Shown here: piece by piece, positions 11,643 through 23,000 of the stretch
Position numbering within the stretch: the first letter of the stretch is position 1
How the letters are laid out: each line of letters starts with the position of its first letter
Assembly (NCBI GenBank): GCA_036245805.1
Contig: BTRK01000003.1
Location: 18,578,464 to 18,642,463 of the forward strand
Length of the DNA: 64,000 nucleotides
Direction: 5' to 3'
Source of the DNA: Pristionchus mayeri
Taxonomy: Eukaryota; Nematoda; Chromadorea; Rhabditida; Neodiplogasteridae
Notes under the pieces: model-generated
What the model saw: the letters and a program-made list of their open reading frames with translations, nothing else
What the model was told of the DNA's origin: nothing
Databases searched by the model: none
Program-made: the position numbers and the translations under genes

Positions 11643-14641
11643 GCAGTCCTCGGGCGCTGACGACACGGATCCGGAGGATAGAACCGGGTAGGCACTTGAT
11701 CTTTAATCTCCTGAAGGTGATCTGATGGGTACTGTCGAATGATTATCGATCGATTTAGACCCGAAGAGAAGACGGCAGCTGATGCCGCCACTCCTCTCTC
11801 GACACAGGAGAAAAGAAAGAAGAAAGATGATAGGTGAGGGGTTGGCGCCGTGCTAAGTCATCTGGCACTGTTCCAATTCATCTTTCTCATTGCGACCCTT
11901 GCAGCAGGGACGAGTCTGCACGTCGCGGCTCCGGCTGGAGAAAGCAGAAGAAGTTCCTGTACAAGTACATCCAGAAGCAGACCGACCACAAGTACCGCGA
12001 CGCATACGTGAGTGCTGTAGACTACGGTAGCTCGACTGTAGCCCAGATATTGGGCTTGGCAAAAATAGTCCGACGCCGAGTCTCAGACTCTGAGAGTCCG
12101 AATGATTGGGACTATGAGAGTCCGAGACTCTGCGAGTCCGAACTTTTAATTATGTTTCATAGCGTTGTCGAAAATTTGGTGCACATTTTAATTGTGGGAC
12201 TCTTAGAGTCCCAGAAAGGGAGAGAGCATTTTTCATTCCGACTCATTCCGGATTCATTGCGCGCGATGAACCGGTATGTTCAGACTATTTTTGCCAACCC
12301 TACCAGATATCGATTGCTTTACTGACTGAATTTCTGTAATCGCTACAGTACACCACATATCGATTTACGCTTTAGTTTCCCTACAAGTACAACGACCTCC
12401 GCCGCATCATCGGGCTTGCCAAGCAGGTCTTCCAGGAGGGTGAGGAAGGGGAGAATTGATATTTGATCTCTGGTCACCCATTGCATCATCCCTGCGCAAT
12501 GCAGAGCCAACTCTGGTCGAGTGCAATCCGCCCGCCGTGGTCGTCGGTGACCTGCATGGACAGGTAATTATCGATTTTATTTTCGAAACTATTTTCGAAA
12601 ATAATTTCTAAAATGACCTTTCCAGTACTGCGACCTGCTGCGGGTGTTCAACTGATCTCTGATCAATGATGTAATCTAATCAATGATTTTGTCGATAGAG
12701 TGAGTCAAAATACCAAGAGTGATCTCTGATCTTTGATCTCTGCAGAGGCAAGCAGTCGATCGAGGTCATCACCGTTTGCTTCACGCTCAAGGTCGTCTTC
12801 CCCAATTATGTGAGCTGATCTTTGGTCTTTGGTCTTTGATCCTACTCTCATATTTTTACAACTGAAAAAACTCAAATAGTCCTCACTTGAAAACTCGAAG
12901 GTGTGAGATCATCTTCTCTGAATCTGATATCGCCTTTCGTCTTCGGCTATTGCGAGTTAGGCCATTTTGATAGGCTATGCTTGGCCTAACTTCTGACACG
13001 TTTTGACCTCAAATCTCTGATTGTCACATCTCCATCTTTGATCTTTGATCTCTCCCCTTCTCAGTTCATGCTTCTCCGCGGCAACCACGAGACTAAGGCG
13101 ATCAATCGACAGTACGGATTCCTGCAGGAGCTCGAGGAACGATTCAGCAAGGTGAAAGAAAGATCAAATATCAATGGCTGATCTTCAATGGGCACGGGAG
13201 TTTCGAAAAGTTAATCTTTGACCTCTCTCAGGATCAGGCTGAGAAGCTGTTCGCCGAGTTCAACGAGGTCTTCACCTACATGCCACTCGCCTGCATCATG
13301 GGTAAGACTGCCGTAATCCTGACTACAGTCACAACAGTGTAGTACCTACCGTATCCAGCTCGGATCGCACGGTGACAGTGATTGCGCATTTTTCTATCGT
13401 AAAAATGGTTACGGTCATCGAACGAAATTGATGGTGTTGAATACCGTAATCTTGTAATCTTGATCTTCAGGCAACTCGATCCTGTGCATGCACGGCGGCA
13501 TCTCGCCGAAGCTCACCAGTCTGCAGGACATTCTCGATGTGAGCGCTGATCTTTGGTCTTTGTTCTTCTAGATCTCGTAACCATCTGTCATCGATTCCGT
13601 GAAAGTTCAAAGATCAATTCCAGATTCCGAAGCCGATCGTGGAGCCGAACACGAACGAACTTGCTGGCGACCTGCTCTGGTCTGACCCCATGATCGGACT
13701 CAAGGGGTGCGATGAAAGATGATAGACCACAGAAAAGTATCTATCTTCAGCTACAAGGAGAACAACGTGCGCGGGTGCTCAGTGCACTTCGGAGAGGACG
13801 TGCTGGAGGGAGTGCTGGAGAAGCTCGATCTCAGGATGATCGTCAGGGGACATCAGGTGGGAGATCAAAGATCAATCTGAGCTGACGTCATCATTGCATT
13901 GATGCTGAGAGTAGAGAACTTGACGACTGTGATGTACAGTACAGTTATTGAGTGTTCTGCACGAGTTCAGAGTTTAAAGATCAAAGATCACTTGTCAGAT
14001 GATGATGAATGGCTTCAACTTCTTCCACTCACAGAAGATGGTTACCGTCTTCACCGCGGCCAGTTACTACCCTGAGAAGGTGAGAAAGGGATCAAAGATC
14101 AACTGGGCTAACGATGGTGGAGGAAGAAGGATAGCACTTTAACGTAGCCTAATCAATAATGCTAATTAACTAATTAAGGCGAATCGCGGCGCGGTGATGT
14201 ACGTGAGTGCTGACTTCCGCGTCGGCTTCAAGATACTCGTGCCTCAGAAGGGAGAGGGCGGTGAGAGATAAAAGATCAACTTTCGAATATCTGGTCTTTC
14301 CGAAACTCATGTTTCGACTGATTCATAGCATGCTTTATGAGAAAAGATGGAAAAGTTTAGTAGAAAGTGTGAGTTCAAAGACCAACGATCAAAGATCACT
14401 TGGCAGGGAAGAAGGTGTTCCGCGGCGAGCACGAAATGAGCAACGACTACGACGACGGACACGTGCGGAAGGCCGATGAGGACAAGGTGATCTTTGAAAC
14501 TTCATCTTTGATCCCTCATCTCCCAGTCAATATCGGTCCATAGGGCTTTTGTTAGCAAAACTACAGGGTCGATCTGGGATCTGGATTCTGAAAGTGGAAA
14601 TTTTTTTGCAGAAGCCGGTGCGTCGTGCAGACGGCAAATGA
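11643..14641 (+). CDS. PP1-like Ser/Thr phosphatase lacking the GDxVDRG segment
   Basis: About sixteen exons from ATG 11643 to TGA 14639, roughly 380 codons. After a Lys/Glu-rich N-terminus and a segment YKYIQKQTDHKY come the metallophosphatase motifs in order: VVVGDLHGQ (~12540), LLRGNHE (~13073), CMHGGISP (~13490), GDLLWSDP (~13670) and IVRGHQ (~13845), then a PP1-type end with VTVFTAASYY. In PP1 the segment GGFPP...LFLGDYVDRG lies between the first two motifs. Here DLLRV (12628-12645) is followed by GKQSIEV (~12745) and the ~20 residues between, which carry a metal-bridging Asp and a phosphate-binding Arg, are absent from the intervening DNA. A donor in CGGGT|GTTCAA and the next acceptor keep phase, so the frame survives. 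It may be a catalytically dead paralogue, a pseudogene or an assembly deletion. A basic, acidic-tipped tail follows the domain. Confidence 0.85.
12065..12215. repeat. Intronic cluster of GAGTCCGA direct and inverted repeats
   Basis: The long intron after the exon ending RDAY contains several copies of GAGTCC or its complement, for example GAGAGTCCGA twice and GGGACTCTTAGAGTCCC, a palindrome near 12197. They could form local stem-loops. No protein-coding signal. Confidence 0.5.
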
Positions 14642-14717
14642 GGAGGGAAACGCCCCTCTGATCTTTGATCTTTCCACTCTCGCTTACCGATCGAACTCTG
14701 ACATATATAACATTCGG

Positions 14718-14723
14718 AATAAA
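14718..14723 (+). terminator. Polyadenylation signal of the PP1-like gene
   Basis: AATAAA lies 77 bases after the stop codon, the expected distance for a nematode 3' UTR. Confidence 0.5.
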
Positions 14724-17038
14724 CAATGAAGGAACAGTCGCTGAGTTGCATGGTCAAAGAAATTAAAGAGAGGGTTAATTAATGATATTAGGGAAAGAGA
14801 TGTAGAACAAAATCATCACTTTGGATTCCCAATCCTGTTGAAGTCTGCTTGAAACTGAACACACTAAACAATCCCTGAAACATACCTATTTGCTGCTATG
14901 GTGATTGTGAGGTTCTTCGAGTACCTTCATTCTCCGATACAAGTCCCTCTTCCTCACACTCACAAGAGGTGAATTGAACAGACAAAATACGAAAGTGCTC
15001 GAGAAGTTTATAGTGAAGTCACAATATTTCTATTGTATTTGAGATAGATTCCGAAGAATCTCGGACCCTCGTCTTGCTCTGGCGCAAGCCCTCCCTTCCC
15101 TCCCCTCACCTCACAAGGAGTGAACACAATGGACAAACGAAGGGGCCGCGAGTCATAATGCGGGGGACAAATGAAAACTAATAACCCCTATGGGGAGGAG
15201 GCGAGAGAGTATCAAACAGATTAGAATAGACCGGCGCGAGCCAACACCCCCCGATGTCGTTGTCCACCCTGGTACCGCGCTGGGAATTAGAGGTCGAGAA
15301 ACGGACCACCGCCTCTCCATATCGCATGGTCTCTCGCTAGGCATCCGTAGATTCTGTGAAACGAGGAGGCGTCTGGTGCAACGACCAAGACAGTCTCCAT
15401 ATCACATGTTCTCTCGCTCTCTCTGACAGAAGATAGAGTGTGCAAAGTGAAGAGAGTTAGACCATTGCTCGGAGCAGCTCTTTTCGCCCTGGTACAGAAT
15501 GGGTTCGGAAGGAGGGAGTGGTCTCCGGACTACGCGTGCTCTCTAGTGAGGCAGACTAGAGGGAAAGGACTAAACCGTCCCTTGCTCAGCTTTCGCCTAT
15601 GCCAACACGATCAAGAAAGAGGATGACGTAGAGAAGGTGAGGTTGCACGATGCTCCCTGGAGATTACAGCACAAACTTTGCAAAGTAACAGCTCATTGTA
15701 CCTGTATTCCCTGAGGTACCAGGTGTGAGTAGAACAGTCGGGTAAGAACCAACGAGCACCCTTCTCCAGGATTTTCAGAATTCTTTCATACACGTACAAT
15801 AATGATTTTGCGATACTGAAGAACCTTTGGTCATCACCCGGAGTGTTCTCAATGAGAACTTCTCATCCAACGGTTCTCATCCGACCTAGTATTCCCCCTG
15901 CACTTGGTGGGTCGACTGTTCTCCTCCCTCTGGCTTATCCACTCAAAGTTTGTCTGCCCTTGCCCGGACAATGGGAGGCGACTCCGTATTTTGAAAGGAA
16001 AGTCCATCCGCCTTAGGGATGCACGAGGGAGGGAAGAGGGGAGAGAGAAGAGTGCAGAGGAGAGCCCCTTCGCCTGCTCTTGGAAAGTACACACGTGCAG
16101 AAACTTTACCTGCTCGGCCTTCAAAGGTCGGGGCAGTAAGGATTTGAATCACAAGAATGAGTTGAAAGTCTGCAACTTCCTGGTCAGAAATTAGACATAG
16201 TCGATGACGCCTTAAAGGTGCATGCACCCTACTCATTCGTTTTACTGCGTCCAAGTTGGATGATCCAATCCAACAAAGAAGAAGAGATCAGAAGAGGACA
16301 CATCTGCATAAAAGTATCGAGAAGTGTTCTGCGTCGCTTTGTTTAGGCTGAGACCACTGACGCATTATGAAGTCGATGTAGTCTAAACACTGCAGTGTCT
16401 CTGCCTAGAATAAGCGCACAACTCTAAGGAGAGTCGTTCTCTAAAGTTGTCAGTTCTCTACTCATAAACCGCGTGCCAATTCGCGAGTGGACGCTGCCCA
16501 GTTTACTCAGTTACCCCCATCTGTCCCCTGATCAGCGCTCCTCTATTGACTCTCCTGATTTCACACACTCTCTCGCCTTCTCTGACCAACGAGAGAACGT
16601 GTGAAATGTGGAGGGTGCTCAACATGATTTCTCATAATCTCGCATAATTCTCGTTCACACTGCGGCACATCGTGGCCGTCACTGGCTCCGCCCCACACTT
16701 TTCTTGTGGCTCGGGGGCAAGAAGTTAGCGGTGGGGACTATATAACCCGGTGGAGGCGGAGCCAGGGAAGGAGGAGGGTCGTCACCCTTGGGGTGCTTGA
16801 CCCACTCGAGATCTGCCCTTTCATCTCGGTTCGCAACAATCGTGCTCATTGTCTGCTGTGTTTTTCGAAAAAATGATTCATGTTATATTTGTTCATATTC
16901 TGAACCTTCAAAATTCTTTTCTAACTTCACATTTGTCTGAAGCATATCTCTATTCGAAACCGCGGAATCGGAGCGGTTTGATCATCCCTGTCTTGCCGTC
17001 ATTCGCTCTCCCTTGCCCACAGCCCCTCCCTTGCAGCC
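14724..17038. other. Intergenic region upstream of the dpf-6-like gene
   Basis: About 2.3 kb without a gene I can support. It holds a GAGA-type hairpin at 15405-15440, a fragment related to the 3134-3268 foldback near 15845-15895, and a second hairpin at 16558-16608 (TTTCACACACTCTCTCG pairs with CGAGAGAACGTGTGAAA). A TATATAA and a splice acceptor precede the next start codon. Several open frames of 60-100 codons on both strands show no domain or codon pattern. Confidence 0.5.
16739..16745 (+). promoter_or_regulatory. Candidate TATA box of the dpf-6-like gene
   Basis: TATATAA in a GC-rich context (GGGGACTATATAACCCGG), 294 bases before the start codon. If transcription starts just downstream, the interval to the acceptor at 17031-17036 (TTGCAG, two bases before ATG) would be an outron or a 5' UTR intron. 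Confidence 0.45.
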
Positions 17039-20000
17039 ATGCTGCAGCTGCTGCGTGGTTGTCTGCTGCTGTGTCTGGGAGCAGCAGCACTCATCCCAAG
17101 AGAGAAACTCTTCTCCGACCCCAAACTAGCCGCCACCAGCCTCTCGCCCGATGGAAAGGTTCGAGCCGTTTCTCTTCTACTTTTCTTAGCACTGAGCATC
17201 CGTTTGCTGGCTCTCGTACGAATGCTCTAGTTTGAAAATACAGTAGCAGACTATCCAGTGGTTCTACAACTTGCGCAGTTGCATTCGAATGAACTGAGTA
17301 GATTCTGCGATTTCTCAGTTCATCATTGCTTCTACTAGGAAGGGCTTCTCTTCATTCTCTGTACGCTCTCACTTGTCTGATAGGCAAGAGAGCATGGAGA
17401 ATGAAGAGGGCAACCCCAATCCCACTTCAGATCCTCGGGTACATCGCCCCCGATGCGAACAAGATCAAGAATGTCTTCACTCGGTGCATCTCATGCCGAC
17501 ACACCCGACAAGTGACCTTCGAGAAGAGAGACGTACTCAGTGAGTGATAGATTATTGTAAACTAGTATATATATTGATTGGATACGGTAGTATCATCATG
17601 TTGTAGACTACGGTAGGCATCGATCGATTACGGTTGTGGTAGGTCATTGCTTGCAGGCTACGAATGGACGGGAGTCGAGGACGTGATCCTCTTCGCCCAG
17701 GACAACAATGGAGACGAGAACACGATGATCTTCAAGAAGAACATCTCCGAGGTAGAGCGATCGATAAATTGCTAGGGATACTGAAGTCTATGGATACGGT
17801 ATCCGATATGGATTCCGTCTTCGATAGTGAAGCTTGTCTGACATGTGAGGGCAGGGCATAGAGACCTGAGTGATACTGTAGCAACAGTGTACTGTAGATT
17901 GGGTTTTATCGATTGATTATCCAGAACGCTCCCACTCACGAGCGCACGATCATCTCGAACACGCCGGGCATCAGAGCGACCGTGGTGGCAAACAACAAGA
18001 AGGCCGGATACGTGCTGATCGGACTGAACGACATGACTCCTGCGTTAGTTAATTATGTTAATTAGTTAATACCTTTAATTTATATTAATATCTGCACTTG
18101 CGTTGTTTTGACATTAGTTCAGCAAAAATTCACAAATTTTGTGCAAAATGGTTTATGCTTCATGAAATATTGGAAAGAGAGTGAGCGCTGTTGAATGCAA
18201 TGTTGAATGCAACGATTGTCGAACAATAATACAAAAATAATTCCGACTAGCATATCCGAAACATTTAAATTCCTGCAATCGAAGTCACGACCAAGGAGAA
18301 GTAGAGAGCGGGCGAAATAAAGCGAGTCCTTATCATCCCTCCTCCCTTCCAGCTACCACAACGTCTACCGCTTCGATCTGCACACGAACGAGCTGACGCT
18401 CATCCTGACGAACAAGCGATTCCCCGTCATCATCACCGACAACGACATGCGCATCCGACTCGCCATCGAGGAGCAGGAGGACGGCACCACCGCCTACTTC
18501 CGGTCAGGCTTGTTGTTGTTGTTTTTTTGTTTTCAAAATTTTAGCACGCCTCAGGGAGTTCCGCGATTACAATGCCCTCAGGCCCTAAGGCTCATGGAAT
18601 CGTGAGCAAATCACTTGAAATTGCTAGAAACTTGCTCGTTTTCTGAAGCGATCATTCTCGTTCTTGGAAGTTTCTTGCTGGTCTAGCTGTAGTCTGCACG
18701 ATCCCCAGTCTATCCCCTCCAGCGGGGTATCAATAGCCGATTGTCTGGCGACACTGTTTGGCCACTCTGTCCGTATCCCACGCTCTATCGCCTACTCAAT
18801 CCGGCGAGAGAGCACGCGAATCCGAGAGAGTGCGGATCGCGCCCGGGGGCGACTGTGTATGAACAAGGGGGGAGGGGTGAAATGACCGCTCCCTTAGAAA
18901 AGGAGGACGGAAGCCGCAAGTCAAACAGGAGAAGAGTGGACAAGAGCAAAACGAGAGCCGAGGAATGAGGAAAACGAGGGATTGAGAAGGGGTCGAAGGG
19001 GTTAACTGCGAGAGACCAGTGATTGCTGAAGTTGTATAGACAAGAACTCAAAGGAGCTTTCCTAGGAGAAATGACAAAAGTGCAAAATGTTTGTCAAAGT
19101 ACAAAAGGCTGATTGGTGAAGATTGTGTTTCGCCACGACCGTAAATGTGGCTGAACAAGTGAAATGTGATAGTTGCTGTACTCCTTAATCAATAAACAAT
19201 ATTTTCCTGATGGATCTGCCACCTATGCATGCTCAACGTGATTCGGGCGATGAGATCTCGGAGGCGTTAGGCTCACTTAATAATTAATATTCAAAAGCTG
19301 TGTTCTTCAATGGCAAAGGGGAACGACGTTGAATCGGCTATCCTACAAGTATAAATTCCAACAATCTTCAGGGTCTCGTCAAAGGCCAATCCAAAGGAGC
19401 TCACCTCGGACAAGGACCAGTGGGTGGAGTACATCCGGGTGCAGCCCGACGATAAGCCCATAACCGCGTAAGATTTTAGTAATTAACTAATTAACTTACC
19501 AACTAATTAACTTAATTACTCAATTTGCAGTCCGATCGGCTTCGACAAGACGAACGAGCGCATCTACTGGATCTGGGGAGAGGGATCGGATCTGGGCAAT
19601 CTCATTGTAGCCCCGACTAATAACATCACCGATAGAGAGGCACATTTTTATATATTTTTATTATTAATTAAATTAATTTATTTATATAATTGAAGGTACT
19701 CTACACGGCAACTCGCGCCCAAATCGGCCAGGTTCTCTTCCATCCCGAGGTGAGCCTGGCGCATTTGAGTTTCACTCCTCTCACAAAGCCTTCGCTCTGG
19801 GAAAAGCTGCGATTTGATCTTCTCAATGCATAGAAATAGAAAATCGTTCAAATATAGTAAATTAACTAACATCGTTATCAATCAATATGTAAATAACTCC
19901 CTTATTCAGGACAAGACCCTTCTCGCCGTGAGCGAGTTCTACCACAAGCCCGAGCTCTTCGTCGCCAACGATACCGTAATGGAGGACCTACAGTACCTCG

Positions 20001-23000
20001 TGAACCTGCGCCCTGCAGGATCCCTCCAGATCCTCACCGTCTCCAAGGGTACGGTAGATTACAAAGGATACAGTAGTTACCGAGCGTGGAAAGATTACAG
20101 TACCCCTTGATTACCTTTGATCCTTGCAGACATGCAGACGTGGCTGGTCACGTACCTCTCCGCCGAGAACCCCTTCGAGGTAGGGAGTTAATCTTTGATC
20201 TTTAAAAGTTCACAAATTTCAGGTGTTCGTCTACAGACGCTGGCTCAAGTCCGCTGAGCTGCTGTTCAACACGCACCCTGAACTGGAGGTAATGAATACC
20301 GTAGAGATCATTGATTAATGATTTTCCGCTGACATGTGTATCGAGGAGAAATCGATCATTTGGGTGAGATCGAGCGTAAATTATACTCTTGAAACATACA
20401 ACAATCAACCCAGATTTGTCGAACAGTTACACTTTTTCCTTCGTCTGAACGACTAGAAAGTGTACGGTATGAATCGATTCTCTTCAGGGCTACGAGCTGA
20501 ATCGTCAGATCGGCTTCGACTTCGCTGCCCGTGACGATCTCGTCATCCAGGCATATCTCTCGCTGCCGCCCGATGTGAGTTTCACATTTTTGTGTTTCAC
20601 GATCGGAATACATGTAGGAAAAAAAAGAATGTCTGAAGTAACAACTCGCCATCTATAAAAAAAATTATTGAAGAAATTAGTACTGTAGCTAGTGCCATAG
20701 CAATCATACCTGTCCACTTTGACGCAGCTTTCAAAATTGTTGCTAATTACTTGCAATGGGTGCTATTGTGATAATTTAACTATCAAATTATTTCTCAGGC
20801 AGCCCTCAAGCGTCCCTCGGAAGTTCCCGTTGCGGACAAGGGCTACGCCGAACTGGGAATGATTCCCGCCAAACCGCAGAAGATGGTGCTTCTCGTGCAC
20901 GGAGGACCCAAGGTGAGAGGGTGGTACCAGAGTGGAACCAGGATGGATCCACATTGCAACCAGGGCCAAATCGGTGCTTCTCCAGAAGCACTAATACTCA
21001 CGAAATGATCTTAAATGATGGATCATGAAAAAATCATTCAATTAAGAATGAGAAAGTTGCTCGTTCAGGCCCGCGACACGTACGGATTCTCGCCCATGAA
21101 CGCCTGGCTGACGAGCAGAGGATACGCAGTGCTGCAGGTGAGCGTGCGCTGATGATGGTCATTGGGTTACGGTAGTGTCATCGATCCTGAAAGGATTTCA
21201 ACTTCCTAGAGTTCAAAGACTGATTCTCAGGTGAACTTCCGTGGTTCGGTCGGATTCGGCAAGCGACTCACGAACGCAGGCAATGGAGAATGGGGCAGGA
21301 AGGTACGGTTGAATCGATAATCTGAATCAATCGATAATTCAGATGCACTACGACCTGCTGGATGCCGTAGAGTTCGCCGTCGCTAAGGGAATCGCCAATC
21401 GATCGCAGGTCGCCATCATGGGTACGGTAACTACAGACTACTCTACGGTCTCATTCTTCTTCTCATTACGCACATTCTCTTCTTTGTCATCGCACTAATA
21501 AGGAGGCTGAATACCTACTTTCTTTCCCTACAAACATTATTGTGGCCTACCGTAACCTACCGTACCCTCAGGCGGTTCCTACGGTGGTTACGCGACGCTG
21601 GTTGGACTCACGTTCACTCCTGAAACGTTCGCCTGCGGAGTAGACATCGTCGGTCCCTCCAACCTCGTCTCTCTCCTGGAGGCAGTCCCGCCCTACTGGC
21701 TCGGATTCTACAATGACCTCACCAAGGTGAGGCAGAGGGGAATTCAGTGATTTTTTGTTAGTTTTAGATTGGAAATGAATAAGAAACTGCGGGAGGGGGA
21801 CAAACGCACAACAATTCACCATTAATTTGCGATTGGACATGGCAACTTGGGAGTTCCTTCATTGTAACCAGTATGTGCTCCCCTACATTTGCATATGCAA
21901 ATATTGTTGCTAGGCGATCATGAGTTTCACTCGTCACCAATGACCAGGGGTTCATGGTCCAAAATTGAACATTTGAGTGGAAAATCAGAATTAGAAAATC
22001 ACCAGATGCCGTAACCAATCGATATTCCAGTACCCGAGAAACTACTCTAAACTAGTAACATGGTGATTGAGTGGTTACGGCATTTGGTGATTATCTAACC
22101 ATGATTTTCCACTCAAATGTTCTATTTTGGACCATGAACCCCTGGTCATTGGTGACGAGTGAAACTCATGATCGCCTAGCAACAAGATTTGCATATGCAA
22201 ATGTAGGGGAGCACATACTGGTTACAATGAAGGAACTCCCAAGTTGCCACGTCCAATTGCAAATTATTGGCGAATTGTTGTGCTTTTGTCCCCCCCCCCC
22301 CCGAAACTGCAGAACTCCAAAGTTCCTGGCTTTTCTACTGAACAGTCGATGAAAAGAGGAAACAATCGAGATTTTGCACAAAGCGGCTTCGGGTTTCTGC
22401 TAATTAACTAATTAATTCTCCTCTCAGATGCTCGGATCGGACATCGATACTCAAGAGGGTCGCCAATCACTGATCGCCCGTTCGCCACTCTTCTTCGCCG
22501 ATCGAGTGAAGGTACGAGAGATCAAAGATCAATCAGAGGTAGGTCACATCCATGATTGCAGAAGCCGCTAATGATCCTGCACGGCGCGAACGACCCGCGA
22601 GTGAAGCAGCACGAGTCGGGTAGGTAAAGAGTTGGAATATTTCTGAAATCTCTTCATTTCTCAGATTCTCTCGCTCTGAGTGAATGGTAAGAGAATGTGA
22701 GAAATGAGGATGGCTTAACAGTGAAGGCTACATGCTAACATGCTACATGCTAGCATTTCTTGCTGGATCTTTTGGAATTTTTGCAATTCAAGGATGTTCT
22801 CTGATCTCTTCGCTCCCCAATCTGGAGTGTCCATTGCACTGAAGGCGTGCATTCCCTATGTTTACAGCAGGGATTAACCACCAGTGAATATAAGAGTGAA
22901 CAAGAGTGTCACCCTGAAGAAACGTGCACAAAAGCATCAAGAACAAACTGCGGGAGCCGTCGATTCCGGACCCGTCAAATGACCATGATTGCAGAACAAT

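Noticed and set aside
15190..15626. Two adjacent open frames of 62-78 codons in the 15 kb intergenic region
   Set aside because: Arg-rich, no domain, no splice pattern; they overlap hairpin repeats and look like chance frames.
22292..22306. Poly-C and poly-G runs here and at 41919, 52484, 57685, 61962 and 63446
   Set aside because: Homopolymer tracts without any other signal; lengths are also prone to sequencing error.
21764..22352. Two nearly identical ~90-codon frames on opposite strands
   Set aside because: They are the two arms of the intronic foldback; identity comes from the inverted repeat and no start, domain or splice logic supports coding.
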